Below are positions 8,201 to 16,655 of a stretch of 64,000 nucleotides of DNA, one piece after another. The notes below the pieces were generated by a model that was not told the DNA's origin, searched no databases, and saw only the letters and a program-made list of their open reading frames with translations. How positions within the stretch are numbered: position 1 is the stretch's first letter; each line of letters starts with the position of its first letter. The stretch is from contig JBEEFP010000056.1 in the NCBI GenBank assembly GCA_041166085.1, positions 62,001 through 126,000 on the forward strand, read 5' to 3'. Both the position numbers and the translations under genes were made by a program. The DNA is from JBEEFP01 sp041166085 (GTDB lineage Bacteria > Actinomycetota > Acidimicrobiia > Acidimicrobiales > JAFATL01).

Positions 8201-9643
8201 CTACGGCGCCGGGATCCCGTAACTGATCGAGAACCCGATGACGCCATTGCCGTAGAGGCTGCGCTCGGCGACGACTGGACCAGTGGCGTCGATGACCATC
8301 GGCGTCTGGGGGCGCTGCAGGTGATCGCCGATACGGAAGGCGGCGAAGCGCCCAGCGGCGAGGGTAACGTCCTGGAGCCCGTCGACGGCGAGCCGTTGAC
8401 CCCCGGCCAGCACCGCGAACGACAGCCGCACGGGCGAGCGGCCCGGGTTGTGCACGACGATCCACTCGTCGACAGCGGGCGACACGCTCCCCGCGGCGAA
8501 GAACCACCGCTGGGACAGCCGACGCGCGCCCATGGTGTCGGCAAAGCCGGTGCGGGGCGCGGGCGAGACGGCGTCGATGGTGCGCTCGACCACCACCTCG
8601 GGGCCCGAGCGCCGGATCACGCTGAGCACGAACGGGTCCTCCTTGGGAACGCGCGGCTCCTTGCTCTCCTCGAGGGTGATGCGCTCCCTCGCCGGCACGG
8701 TGAGCTGGAACGGTTCGGCCGCGCCCTTCTCGAGGGTGAGCTCGACGTCCACGTGCGCCTCGGCATCTCCGGGGTTGAAGATGGCCAGCCGTTCCGTGAT
8801 GCCGCTGAGGACGTATCCGTCCGCAAACCGCCATTGGGAGGCGGCGGACGGTGCCCCGAGCACCAGCGCCATGCCCTTGCGACCACCCCCGTCATGGAGC
8901 TGCAGCTTGGAGACCACCAGGCGACCGGTGCGGACAGTGACCGACGTGGCCAGGGTCTCGCGCCGGCGCACGAAGTCGCCCACGTTGACGGGGACGATGG
9001 TGCGGGCCGGCACGACCAGACCCTGCAGCTTGCGCGGCACGGCCCGGCCCTGATCGGTGGCGAAGGACATGTCGGCGATGGCGTTCTCGGGGAAGGGGTT
9101 GAAGAGGGCGAGCACCATGGTCGACTCACGCGTGGTCGAGCCATCGGCGAAGTACCAGTGCTCCGACGCCGCCGACGCGCAGGGGGACGCGCTCGATCCG
9201 AGCGGGCCGGCGACCTCCTGCTCGACCACCCCGGAGCCGCCGTCGATGTCGACGAGGGCGGCCGCGTACGTGGCCTTGGCCACGTCCTGCAGGCGCACGC
9301 TCTCCACCGAGTTGGGGCCGACCGTCACTCGGCGCGTGGCCCGAGGGCCATCGCTCGGGACCACGGTGACGACGACTTGGAGCCTCCCCGTCCCTGGGTT
9401 CCCCACGAGCACCGTCGCGTCTGCGGCTCCGCCGGACTGGGCCGTTCCGCCAGTGCAGTACCACGTCGAGGACAGCGCGCCCGGCTCGGGTGCGGTGGGC
9501 ATGTCGACGACGGGCCCGGCCGTCACGCCCGACGAGCGAGCGCTGCGATCGATCAGAGCCGCGGCGAGCAGCACGACGACCAACACGACGATCACGAAGC
9601 CCCGTCGAGGCGCGGCGGTGTCGTCGACCATCGGGTCGGTCAC
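8201..9643 (-). CDS. DUF5719 family membrane-anchored protein
   Basis: 480 residues: one membrane segment (about 16-31) and an extracytoplasmic part made of four similar blocks. Each block opens with a Trp-aromatic-x-(Ala/Thr)-x-Gly motif (W61, W163, W271, W380; spacing 102-109 residues), and most continue to an NP turn about 20 residues later. These look like four beta-sandwich repeats. In actinobacteria DUF5719 proteins commonly follow a large GT2 gene, as here: the GTG start (9643) overlaps that gene's stop as GTGA. An in-frame ATG at 9631 is an alternative start. It probably works with that glycosyltransferase at the cell surface; no enzymatic motif is visible. Confidence 0.82.
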   Translation of the reverse strand: MTDPMVDDTAAPRRGFVIVVLVVVLLAAALIDRSARSSGVTAGPVVDMPTAPEPGALSSTWYCTGGTAQSGGAADATVLVGNPGTGRLQVVVTVVPSDGPRATRRVTVGPNSVESVRLQDVAKATYAAALVDIDGGSGVVEQEVAGPLGSSASPCASAASEHWYFADGSTTRESTMVLALFNPFPENAIADMSFATDQGRAVPRKLQGLVVPARTIVPVNVGDFVRRRETLATSVTVRTGRLVVSKLQLHDGGGRKGMALVLGAPSAASQWRFADGYVLSGITERLAIFNPGDAEAHVDVELTLEKGAAEPFQLTVPARERITLEESKEPRVPKEDPFVLSVIRRSGPEVVVERTIDAVSPAPRTGFADTMGARRLSQRWFFAAGSVSPAVDEWIVVHNPGRSPVRLSFAVLAGGQRLAVDGLQDVTLAAGRFAAFRIGDHLQRPQTPMVIDATGPVVAERSLYGNGVIGFSISYGIPAP

Positions 9644-12600
9644 ACCGACCGCCTGCGCCGGCGCTGCTCGCGCAGCGCCCGAATGGCCGCGAGCCAAAGG
9701 GCGATCTCCACGACGATGGCGATGTAGCGCGCCGGCGAGGTGTGATAACGCAGCGTCGCCTTGCCCCCCCGGCCGACCTCGAAGGCGTTGGCCCACCCGA
9801 AGGCGGTACGCCGGTCGGCGCGCCGCCCCGCCACAGTGAGCTGCCAACCAGGCGAGCTCGCCTCAGACAGCAGGATGGGGTCGCCGTCGCCCAACGCGCC
9901 CGTGTAACGGAATGGGGAGTGCTCGGTGGGCAGCACGGGTTGCGATCCGGCGAGCTCGGCGGTGCGGGCCGCGTCGAGCCCCGTGCCGCGGCTGGCCTCG
10001 GTGGCTGCCGCGCTGATGCGGGCGCGGTGGGGCGACCAGGCCGCGTTCTCGTAGACGACGAGATCCTGGTCGCCCTGGAGCTCGCGCAGGTCGACCTGGA
10101 ACCCGAGCGCGTTGGCCAGCTGCGGCACTGCAGACCGGCCGACCGACCCGACCGGCACCACGACGTAGCGCACCGCCATCGGCGCCAGCAGGTGCCCGAG
10201 CCGCGTCGTGCGCCGGCTGCGCGCCAAGTTGACGGCGTCGCCGATGAGGTTGGTGGCGCCGTCCGAGGAGCCGGGCCACAGCACGGTGGCGTCGGGCGGT
10301 CCGTCGCGCGACGTCCCGTAGGCGAGCCCCTCCCCGAGGCGCCAGCCCTGCAGCGGCAGGGCCTCCGGATCGCCGAGCCACAACACGCGGAACGTGCCCG
10401 ACCGCTTCTGCGCCGGCATCCACGAGAGGAGACCGCCGACATCACGGTCGGGCAGCTGCCAGCGTCCGTCCACCGCCGCGCCGAGGACCGGGATCGCGGC
10501 GATGACGACTGCGACGGCCGCGACGACCGACGCGGCCTGGCGGACCCCGAACTGGAACCCCCGCAGGTCGACCTCGAAGGCGATGAGCCCGAGCGCCACC
10601 GCGAGGGCGAGGGCGGCCGCCGCGGGCGCCAGCATCACCTCGGCCGACGGGAGCGGGATCGGCAACCAGTCGCGGCCGCCGGCCCACGCCACCACCCAAC
10701 AGGTGACGGTGATCGTCCAGAGGCGGGCCGCCCAACTGAAGCGCCAGCCGCGGCCGATGAGCAGCACGAGGGTGGCGGCGGCGACGATGGCCCACCCGAA
10801 CGGCGCCCCTCCGACGGGGCCTGTCTCGAAGCGCATCAGCGCGCCGAGGCCGAGCCCCCGCCCGGCCGGGAGGTCGATGCCGGTGAAGGTGGCCCAGTTG
10901 GCGCCGGGGAGCAGGAACTCGAGCGTCCATGGGAACAGGAGGGCCGCGGCCAACACCACGGCGCCGACGGCGGACACCAGGGCCCGCAGCGCCGCCCCCG
11001 TCGATCCCGCCAGCACCGAGCCGACCACCAGTCCGAGAGCGGTGAGGAGGGTGACGGGCGCGATCGCGGGCACGAGGGCGCCGACGAAAGCGAGCAGGAC
11101 GCCGAGCGGAACGGCGTGGTCGGGCAGACGCCACCGCACCGCCTGGCCCGGCCGGGCCCACAGCGGGACGTGCACGCGGTCCTCGACGACATCGCGTGCG
11201 ACCGGCGCCGACCAGTCGATCTCGGGACCGATGGGGTCGACCGGCAGCAACGGAGGAAGTCGCCGCACCGCTCTCGGGATCGGCGTGGGCTCGGGCTCGT
11301 AGCTCACCGGCACGTCGACGGGCGCCGGCTCCGGATCGAGCACGCGCCTCCCGAACGGCTCGAGCCCGGTGGCCCGCAGCAGGCGGCCCAGGACGAACGG
11401 CGCCGCCGCGTAGGCGAGCAGTCCGCCCCAACGGCCACGCGCCAGCGCGTCATACGGCAGCGGGTTGACGGCGTAGACGACACCGGCGAGCAGGCGGGCA
11501 CGCGACGAGTCGAGGGGCCGGGCCAGGCGGGTGGCGCCCCAGATGCCCATGGGGATGGCGCCGAGCACGAGCAGCTTCTGCAGCAACCCCATGCCGCCGA
11601 GCAGCACGGTGCCGGCCACGCCCAACAAGCCGAAGGCTGCGGGCGCCGAACCCTCGGAGCCGAGGCCGGTGGTGCGCCATCCGCTGACGAAGAGCCGCAG
11701 GAAGGTGGCGGGGCTGTCGGGGAACGGCAGGATCTCGCCGACGGTCGGCATCCGGCCGGTGAGCAGTGACCGGCTCCCGACCAGCAGCACCAAGCCCATG
11801 GCCGACCACACGATCAAGGGCAGGCGCATGTCGCGGAACGAGACACTCAGGTCGCGACCGGCGACAGTGAACAGCCGCGTCCGCTCGTCGCTGCCGATCT
11901 GGCCGCGGATGAACGCGCTGAAGCGCGCGCTCCCCCGCACCTGGAGGCGACGCACCTCGCCGTCGGACATGGCCCGGCTGCGGCGCACCACCTTGCGTCG
12001 TGCTCGCAGGTCCGAGAACCGGCGCAGGTTCCAGCCCCACGCGCCCGCGATGGCCGACGCGGTCTGGCGCCGGCCTGTCAGCAAGCCATAGACGATCTCG
12101 GCCACGTTCAGGACGATGAGCTGCGGCAGGATCCGCACGAGGTGCAGGAACCCGTAGTTCTTCAGCACCGCGCGGAGGCGATGGCGCAACTGCAGTGGGC
12201 GGATGGCATCGCGCACGCGCAGCGGGTCGGCCCGCCCCTCCGAGCGGGGCCCGCGCAGGCCCGACGTCAGCGCTTCGATGTGACGGACCCGGGCGGCGGG
12301 CGCCACGATGACGCGCGCGCCCGCGACCTGCGCACGCCAGCTCAGGTCGAGGTCCTCGCCGTAGAGCGACATCTCCGGATCGAAGCCGCCCAGGCTCGCG
12401 AAGAGGTCGGCCCGCACCAGGGTGCAACCGCCGGGCGCCCAGAACACATCGCGCACCGAGTCGTGCTGCTCCTGGTCGAGCTCGCCCCGTTCGGTGAGGG
12501 GCGAAGGGACGCCGGTCTTGTCGGCGGACAGGCCCACCTGCAGCAGCCGCTCGGGCGCGTCCCAGTCGACGACCTTCGGCGAGACGATGCCGGCGTTGGA

Positions 12601-12957
12601 CCGGAAGGCCTCCTCGACGAGGAGGCGCACCGCGTCCTCGTCCGGCGCCACGTCGTCGTGACAGAACAGGTAGTGGGAAGCGCCCTCGACCAGCTCGAGC
12701 ACCTCGTTGCAGGCCTGGCCGAACCCCGCCTCGCCGGGCATCCGGCGCACGTAGGCCTGGGGCAGCACCGCCGCGACCCGGGGCGTCGGGTCCTCGCTGC
12801 CGCCCGCGTCCACCACCAGTACCGAGAAGTTCGGGTAGTCCTGGCGCCCGAGGGCGCGGAGGGTCGCCTCCAGCCACGGACCGGGATCGCAGGTCACGAC
12901 GACCGCCACCACCGGGGGGGCGACCGCGGGGGCGTCCGCCTGATCCGGTTCGGCCAT
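9640..12957 (-). CDS. Very large GT2 glycosyltransferase with polytopic membrane region
   Basis: 1105 residues. The first 300 form a GT-A domain: VVAVVVTCDPGPWLEATL, then VVDAGGSED, a metal-binding HDD at 100-102, and the acceptor-side motif YGEDLDLSWR. The rest carries many hydrophobic segments separated by a Pro-rich stretch near the middle, so catalysis is probably cytoplasmic and coupled to membrane steps. Relatives in actinobacteria are annotated as GT2 proteins next to DUF5719, and the two genes overlap here by four bases. The donor is unknown; the neighbourhood suggests a cell-wall polysaccharide. The ATG at 12957 has a TAGCCT box 11 bases upstream. Length is far above ordinary GT2 enzymes but normal for this subgroup as I recall it. 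Confidence 0.9.
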   Translation of the reverse strand: MAEPDQADAPAVAPPVVAVVVTCDPGPWLEATLRALGRQDYPNFSVLVVDAGGSEDPTPRVAAVLPQAYVRRMPGEAGFGQACNEVLELVEGASHYLFCHDDVAPDEDAVRLLVEEAFRSNAGIVSPKVVDWDAPERLLQVGLSADKTGVPSPLTERGELDQEQHDSVRDVFWAPGGCTLVRADLFASLGGFDPEMSLYGEDLDLSWRAQVAGARVIVAPAARVRHIEALTSGLRGPRSEGRADPLRVRDAIRPLQLRHRLRAVLKNYGFLHLVRILPQLIVLNVAEIVYGLLTGRRQTASAIAGAWGWNLRRFSDLRARRKVVRRSRAMSDGEVRRLQVRGSARFSAFIRGQIGSDERTRLFTVAGRDLSVSFRDMRLPLIVWSAMGLVLLVGSRSLLTGRMPTVGEILPFPDSPATFLRLFVSGWRTTGLGSEGSAPAAFGLLGVAGTVLLGGMGLLQKLLVLGAIPMGIWGATRLARPLDSSRARLLAGVVYAVNPLPYDALARGRWGGLLAYAAAPFVLGRLLRATGLEPFGRRVLDPEPAPVDVPVSYEPEPTPIPRAVRRLPPLLPVDPIGPEIDWSAPVARDVVEDRVHVPLWARPGQAVRWRLPDHAVPLGVLLAFVGALVPAIAPVTLLTALGLVVGSVLAGSTGAALRALVSAVGAVVLAAALLFPWTLEFLLPGANWATFTGIDLPAGRGLGLGALMRFETGPVGGAPFGWAIVAAATLVLLIGRGWRFSWAARLWTITVTCWVVAWAGGRDWLPIPLPSAEVMLAPAAAALALAVALGLIAFEVDLRGFQFGVRQAASVVAAVAVVIAAIPVLGAAVDGRWQLPDRDVGGLLSWMPAQKRSGTFRVLWLGDPEALPLQGWRLGEGLAYGTSRDGPPDATVLWPGSSDGATNLIGDAVNLARSRRTTRLGHLLAPMAVRYVVVPVGSVGRSAVPQLANALGFQVDLRELQGDQDLVVYENAAWSPHRARISAAATEASRGTGLDAARTAELAGSQPVLPTEHSPFRYTGALGDGDPILLSEASSPGWQLTVAGRRADRRTAFGWANAFEVGRGGKATLRYHTSPARYIAIVVEIALWLAAIRALREQRRRRRSV

Positions 12958-13044
12958 ACAGTCGGGCGAGGCTAGTGCTCAGCAGGGGTGGTGCTCAGGC
13001 ATGCCCGGGCCTCCACCGACCCACCGGAGCGCCTCCCCGAGTGC

Positions 13045-13073
13045 TTGCAACTGTTTATCTATGGGTATATACT
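13045..13073 (+). promoter_or_regulatory. Consensus-like housekeeping promoter
   Basis: TTGCAA (13045-13050), a 17-bp spacer and TATACT (13068-13073) stand out in an AT-rich patch. Transcription would start near 13080, about 25 bases before the ATG at 13106. This is the best classical -35/-10 pair in the window. Confidence 0.75.
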
Positions 13074-13105
13074 GGCTAGCAACCACGACCATTACAGGAG
13101 ACCTC

Positions 13106-13429
13106 ATGGCCGACCTCCAGAAGACCGCCAAGGACGCCGCCTACGTCGTCATCGGCATCGGTGTCATCGGATGGCAGCGGGCCCAGGTGCGGCGCCGCGA
13201 GCTCGAGCAGCAGCTGCGGGACCCCCGCAACCAGCTCGAGAGCCAGGTGACCGAAGCGCGCGACCAGCTCCACAAGCTCGCCAAGGACATCGAGCAGCGT
13301 CTCGAGCCCGTCGTCGAGCAGCTCGAGGAGCGCCTGCCCGAGCAGGCCAAGGAGCTGGTGGGCCAGGCCCGCCAGGCCGCCAAGGACGCCCGCGAGCAGC
13401 TGCGGTCGCGCATCACCACCGCCGCGTAG
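13106..13429 (+). CDS. Small amphipathic/coiled-coil protein (107 aa)
   Basis: A short hydrophobic stretch near residues 11-23 (AAYVVIGIGVIGW) is followed by a long, almost unbroken charged helix (about 25-100) rich in Glu, Gln, Arg and Leu heptads. It contains pieces such as RELEQQL, EQLEERL and KELVGQARQ. This looks like a membrane-attached coiled coil. The ATG is set by AGGAG six bases upstream and by the consensus promoter before it, so it is probably strongly and constitutively made. It ends in a large hairpin shared with the convergent epimerase gene. I cannot name a family. Small proteins of this build occur widely in actinobacteria as hypothetical proteins. Confidence 0.8.
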   Translation: MADLQKTAKDAAYVVIGIGVIGWQRAQVRRRELEQQLRDPRNQLESQVTEARDQLHKLAKDIEQRLEPVVEQLEERLPEQAKELVGQARQAAKDAREQLRSRITTAA

Positions 13430-13446
13430 TCCGAACCTTTCCCCCC

Positions 13447-13496
13447 CGAACTCGCCCGGTTGAACAGTGCATCTGCTGTCCAACCGGGCGAGTTCG
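13447..13496. terminator. Bidirectional terminator between convergent genes
   Basis: Perfect 16-bp arms (CGAACTCGCCCGGTTG at 13447-13462 and its complement at 13481-13496), extended inward by ACAG/CTGT after one mismatch. It lies exactly between the stop at 13429 and the opposing stop at 13500. C-rich flanks replace the usual T-run. Confidence 0.75.
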
Positions 13497-13499
13497 CGT

Positions 13500-14405
13500 C
13501 TAGGCGGTGGTCGCGACCCGCTGGCGCCACTCGGCGAGCACGTCGCGCAGGGTGTCGTCGAGAGGGATCTGCGGCTCCCAGCCCACCGCGTCGCGGATGC
13601 GCGACGGGTCGCCGAGCAGCACCGGCACGTCGACCGGGCGGACGAGGGCCGGGTCCGTCTCGAGCACGAGGTCGATACCCGCGAGGGCGAGCAGGCGGTG
13701 GGCCAGCTCCTCGATGGCGATGGCCCGCCCCGAGCACACGTTGTAGACCTCGCCCGGCGTGCCGCCCTCCACCAGCAGCCGGTAGGCGCGCACCACGTCG
13801 CGCACGTCGGTGAAGTCGCGCCGCGGCGTGAGGTTGCCGACGGGCAGGACCTTGGCGCCGTCGCGTTCGGCTTCGGCGATCCGCCTGGCCAGGTCGGACA
13901 CGACGAAGGCGCCGGACTGCGACGGTCCCACGTGGTTGAAGGCGCGCACCCGCACGACGGGGACGCCGTAGCCGAGGTGGGCCTGCAGGCCGAGGTACTC
14001 GGCGGCGACCTTGCTGGCCGCGTAGGGCGTCACCGGACGCACCGGCGTGTCCTCGCCGATGGGCCCTTGGTCCGGCGCCGCCCCGCCGTAGACCTCGGCC
14101 GAGCAGACGAGCAGCACGCGCGGGTGCGGCTCGACCCGGCGGGCCGCTTCGAGCAGGTGCAGGGTGCCGGTGGCGTTGACCTCGAAGGTGCGTGCGGGGT
14201 CGCGCCAGGAGTCCGACACGTTGGCCAGCGCGGCCAGGTGGTACACGGCGTCGGGACGGGCCTCGGTGACGGCGGCGGCCAGCGCGCCGGCGTCGGTGAC
14301 GTCGACCTCGGGGCCGGGCGCGACGACCTCGTCGCCCTGGGATTCGAGATGACGGATCAACCACTGCCCCACGAACCCGTGTCCGCCCGTGAGGAACGCC
14401 CGCAT
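13500..14405 (-). CDS. NAD-dependent SDR sugar epimerase/reductase (GDP-mannose branch-like)
   Basis: 301 residues of the extended short-chain dehydrogenase fold. TGGHGFVGQ (7-15) is the nucleotide-binding loop, LAALAN the next strand motif, and CSAEVYG plus PYAASKVAAEY supply the Ser/Tyr/Lys catalytic set. The stretch NHVGPSQSGAFVVSDLARRI and the later RRDFTDVRDVVRAY match what I know of GDP-mannose 4,6-dehydratase and GDP-6-deoxy-4-keto-mannose reductase (RMD). The length, about 300, favours the reductase. A preceding GMD gene is not in the window, so the substrate is uncertain. It lies downstream of two GT4 genes, with its own putative -10 box. Confidence 0.8.
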   Translation of the reverse strand: MRAFLTGGHGFVGQWLIRHLESQGDEVVAPGPEVDVTDAGALAAAVTEARPDAVYHLAALANVSDSWRDPARTFEVNATGTLHLLEAARRVEPHPRVLLVCSAEVYGGAAPDQGPIGEDTPVRPVTPYAASKVAAEYLGLQAHLGYGVPVVRVRAFNHVGPSQSGAFVVSDLARRIAEAERDGAKVLPVGNLTPRRDFTDVRDVVRAYRLLVEGGTPGEVYNVCSGRAIAIEELAHRLLALAGIDLVLETDPALVRPVDVPVLLGDPSRIRDAVGWEPQIPLDDTLRDVLAEWRQRVATTA

Positions 14406-14412
14406 CGCGGTG

Positions 14413-14418
14413 AGGCTA
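14413..14418 (-). promoter_or_regulatory. Probable -10 box for the epimerase; its TAG is the upstream stop codon
   Basis: TAGCCT lies seven bases before the ATG at 14405. The first three bases are the TAG stop of the upstream GT4 gene, so a stop codon and a promoter element share sequence. Confidence 0.5.
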
Positions 14419-15552
14419 CCGGCGGCCGTCGAGGGCGGCCCGGTAGGCGGCTGCGTGTCCCGCGGCGGCCGCCTCCCACGTCGCGGTCGCCGCGCGCGCG
14501 AGGCCGCGGGCGCGCCGGGCCTGGAGGCCGGCGTCGCCCGTCAGCACCCGGTCCAGGGCGACGGCCAGCCCGGACCGGTCGCCCGGCGCCACCAGCAGGC
14601 CGGCGTCGCCCACCACCTCCTCCATCGCCGATCCGGTGGTCGTCACCAGCGGTGCGCCGCACGCCAACGCTTCGAGGGCGGTGAGGCCGAAGCCCTCCTC
14701 GAGGGACGGGTAGGCGACGGCGGCAGCGCCCCGCAACAGCGCGGGCACGGCGGCGTCATCGACGAACCCCAGCGTCGTCACCCGCCGAGGGTGACGGGCG
14801 GCCGCAATGGCATCAGCGGCCGCCGCCCAGCCCCAGCCTCGCCCGCCCGCCAGCACGAGGGTCACCCCCGGGTGGTCACCGGCGATGTCGTCGAAGGCCC
14901 GCACCAACGTGGGGACGTCCTTTCGAGGCTCGATGGTGGCCGGGCCGAACAGCACATACGGCGGGTGCACACCGAGGGCAGACAAGGCGGCGGCGTCCCC
15001 GCCCAGCGCCGGCTCCTCCGGCCGGAAGCGGCGATGGTCGACGCCGTGCCGCACCACGGAGACGGGGCCCGCTGGACGGAACCGTGCGAGGAAGAGGTCG
15101 GCGGTGCGTTGGCTCGGCACGACGATGGCGGCGGCGCGACGGGCAGCGGTCGCGATGGCGCGCCGGAAGAACGGCACCTTGGCGCGCTCGTGCCACTCGG
15201 GATGGTCGAAGAACGTCATGTCGTGCACGGTGACGACGCGCGGCAGCCGGGCCCGAACGGGCAGCGTGTAGTGCGGGCCGTGGTGCACGGCCACGCCCGC
15301 TCGCTCCAAGGCGCGCGGCAGCCCGAGCTGCTCCCACACAAGGCGCACCGGTCGCGACGCGGGCGCAACCTCCCGCACGGTCGCGGGGCCGAGGCGAGCC
15401 CACCGGGCTCCGTCGCCCCGGCGTGCCAGCACGTGCATGGCCACGTCCTCCCGTTCCGCCAATGCCTCCAACACCTCGAGGGCGTAGCGCCCGGCCCCGC
15501 GCGCATCGACGGGGAACGGGGTCGCGTCGAAGGAGACATCGATCGCGGTCAT
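14416..15552 (-). CDS. GT4 family glycosyltransferase
   Basis: 378 residues in two Rossmann-like halves (GT-B). The N-terminal half has DATPFPVDARGAGRY and a VHHGPHYTLP loop. The C-terminal half has GPATIEPRKDVPTLVRAF and the E-x7-E element EEGFGLTALEA, typical of GT4 retaining enzymes. The ATG at 15552 overlaps the stop of the next upstream GT4 gene (ATGA), giving a coupled pair. The sugar donor is unknown, with GDP-mannose or UDP-sugars common in the family. No membrane segment is seen; such enzymes act at the cytoplasmic membrane face on lipid-linked acceptors. Confidence 0.9.
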   Translation of the reverse strand: MTAIDVSFDATPFPVDARGAGRYALEVLEALAEREDVAMHVLARRGDGARWARLGPATVREVAPASRPVRLVWEQLGLPRALERAGVAVHHGPHYTLPVRARLPRVVTVHDMTFFDHPEWHERAKVPFFRRAIATAARRAAAIVVPSQRTADLFLARFRPAGPVSVVRHGVDHRRFRPEEPALGGDAAALSALGVHPPYVLFGPATIEPRKDVPTLVRAFDDIAGDHPGVTLVLAGGRGWGWAAAADAIAAARHPRRVTTLGFVDDAAVPALLRGAAAVAYPSLEEGFGLTALEALACGAPLVTTTGSAMEEVVGDAGLLVAPGDRSGLAVALDRVLTGDAGLQARRARGLARAATATWEAAAAGHAAAYRAALDGRR

Positions 15553-16568
15553 CGGGTTCCGCGGTACATCTGCCGCCACAGTCCGGCGTGGCGAGCGGCC
15601 GCCTTCTCCCAGGTGAGCTCGGCGACGTGGACCGCGCCCCGCGCGACGAGCTCGTCGCGCCGTGCGCCGTCCTTGGTGAGCCGCACGAGCCCGTCGGCGA
15701 TGTCGCCCACGTCGGTCGGGTCCGCGATGAGGGCGGCCTCCCCGACGCTCGGAACCGGGCTGGCCAGCACGGGCGCACCGGCGTGCATGGCTTCCACGGC
15801 CGGCAACCCGTAACCCTCGTGCAGCGGCACGTAGGCCACGCCCGTCGCCCGCCGGTACAGCGCGGCCAGCACCGCGTCGTCCACCGCGCCCATCGGGATG
15901 ACGCCGTCGCTCGGCACCAACCCCGGACCCCATCCTGCGGGTCCGACCAGGAGCAGCGGGCACGCCAGCTTTGCCCGCACCAACTCGTACGCCTCGACGA
16001 GGCGCGGGAGGTTCTTCCGGGGTTCCAACGTGCCGACACTCAGGACGAAACGGTCGCCAACCCCGAGCCTGGCGAGAAGCTCATCGCAGGCAGCGTCGTC
16101 CGGAGGCGGCAGGTGGTCACAGCCGTAGAGCGGGCCGTCGAGCGTCGTCACCCGCGACACGCCCTCGGAGCGGAGCCGGACCGCGAGCGTCGACGAGGAG
16201 GCGAGCAGCAGCGCACCGCTCGCGGCGGCGCGCGCCAGCGCCCGCTCGTGCCACGCGCGCGCCCGCGGAGGCGATTGGGTGTCGGGGTCCCGCCACTCGA
16301 GCCCGTGGACGGTGACCACCAAGTGGGCACGGGTAGGTGGGAACGCAAGCGAGGGCGCGTGGACGACATCGAAGCCCCGCCGCTCGCGCAAACGTCCGTG
16401 GTCCCACGCACGGGTGACGAGCTGCACCGGCAGTCGGCGCTGCAACAGCTCCACCCCGACGTCGTCCGCGGCCAGGCCGACCGACCCCTGGATCAGCCCT
16501 CGTATGTACGTCCCGATGCCCCCGGGGACGGGCCGACGCAAATGCTCGGTGACGAGGCCAACCTGCAT
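15549..16568 (-). CDS. GT4 family glycosyltransferase
   Basis: 339 residues. The N-terminal acceptor domain starts VGLVTEHLRRPVPGGIGTYIRGL, where the GGIGTY loop is characteristic. The donor domain has SVGTLEPRKNLPRLVEAYE and the E-x7-E segment HEGYGLPAVEA. It overlaps the following GT4 gene by four bases, and an 87-base gap with no recognisable element separates it from the large fusion gene upstream. The donor and linkage cannot be assigned. The protein is slightly shorter than typical GT4 enzymes (about 370) but contains both halves. Confidence 0.9.
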   Translation of the reverse strand: MQVGLVTEHLRRPVPGGIGTYIRGLIQGSVGLAADDVGVELLQRRLPVQLVTRAWDHGRLRERRGFDVVHAPSLAFPPTRAHLVVTVHGLEWRDPDTQSPPRARAWHERALARAAASGALLLASSSTLAVRLRSEGVSRVTTLDGPLYGCDHLPPPDDAACDELLARLGVGDRFVLSVGTLEPRKNLPRLVEAYELVRAKLACPLLLVGPAGWGPGLVPSDGVIPMGAVDDAVLAALYRRATGVAYVPLHEGYGLPAVEAMHAGAPVLASPVPSVGEAALIADPTDVGDIADGLVRLTKDGARRDELVARGAVHVAELTWEKAAARHAGLWRQMYRGTR

Positions 16569-16655
16569 CAGTCGACGCCCGCGGACAGGTCGGCGATCAC
16601 GTGCATCGCGGCTGGGATCTCTGCAGGACGGCGACGGTGGGAGAGCAGAGGTCAG

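Noticed and set aside
9490..11769. Plus-strand open frame of 759 codons opposite the GT2/membrane protein
   Set aside because: Extremely Arg/Gly/His-rich translation; the opposite strand encodes continuous membrane segments.
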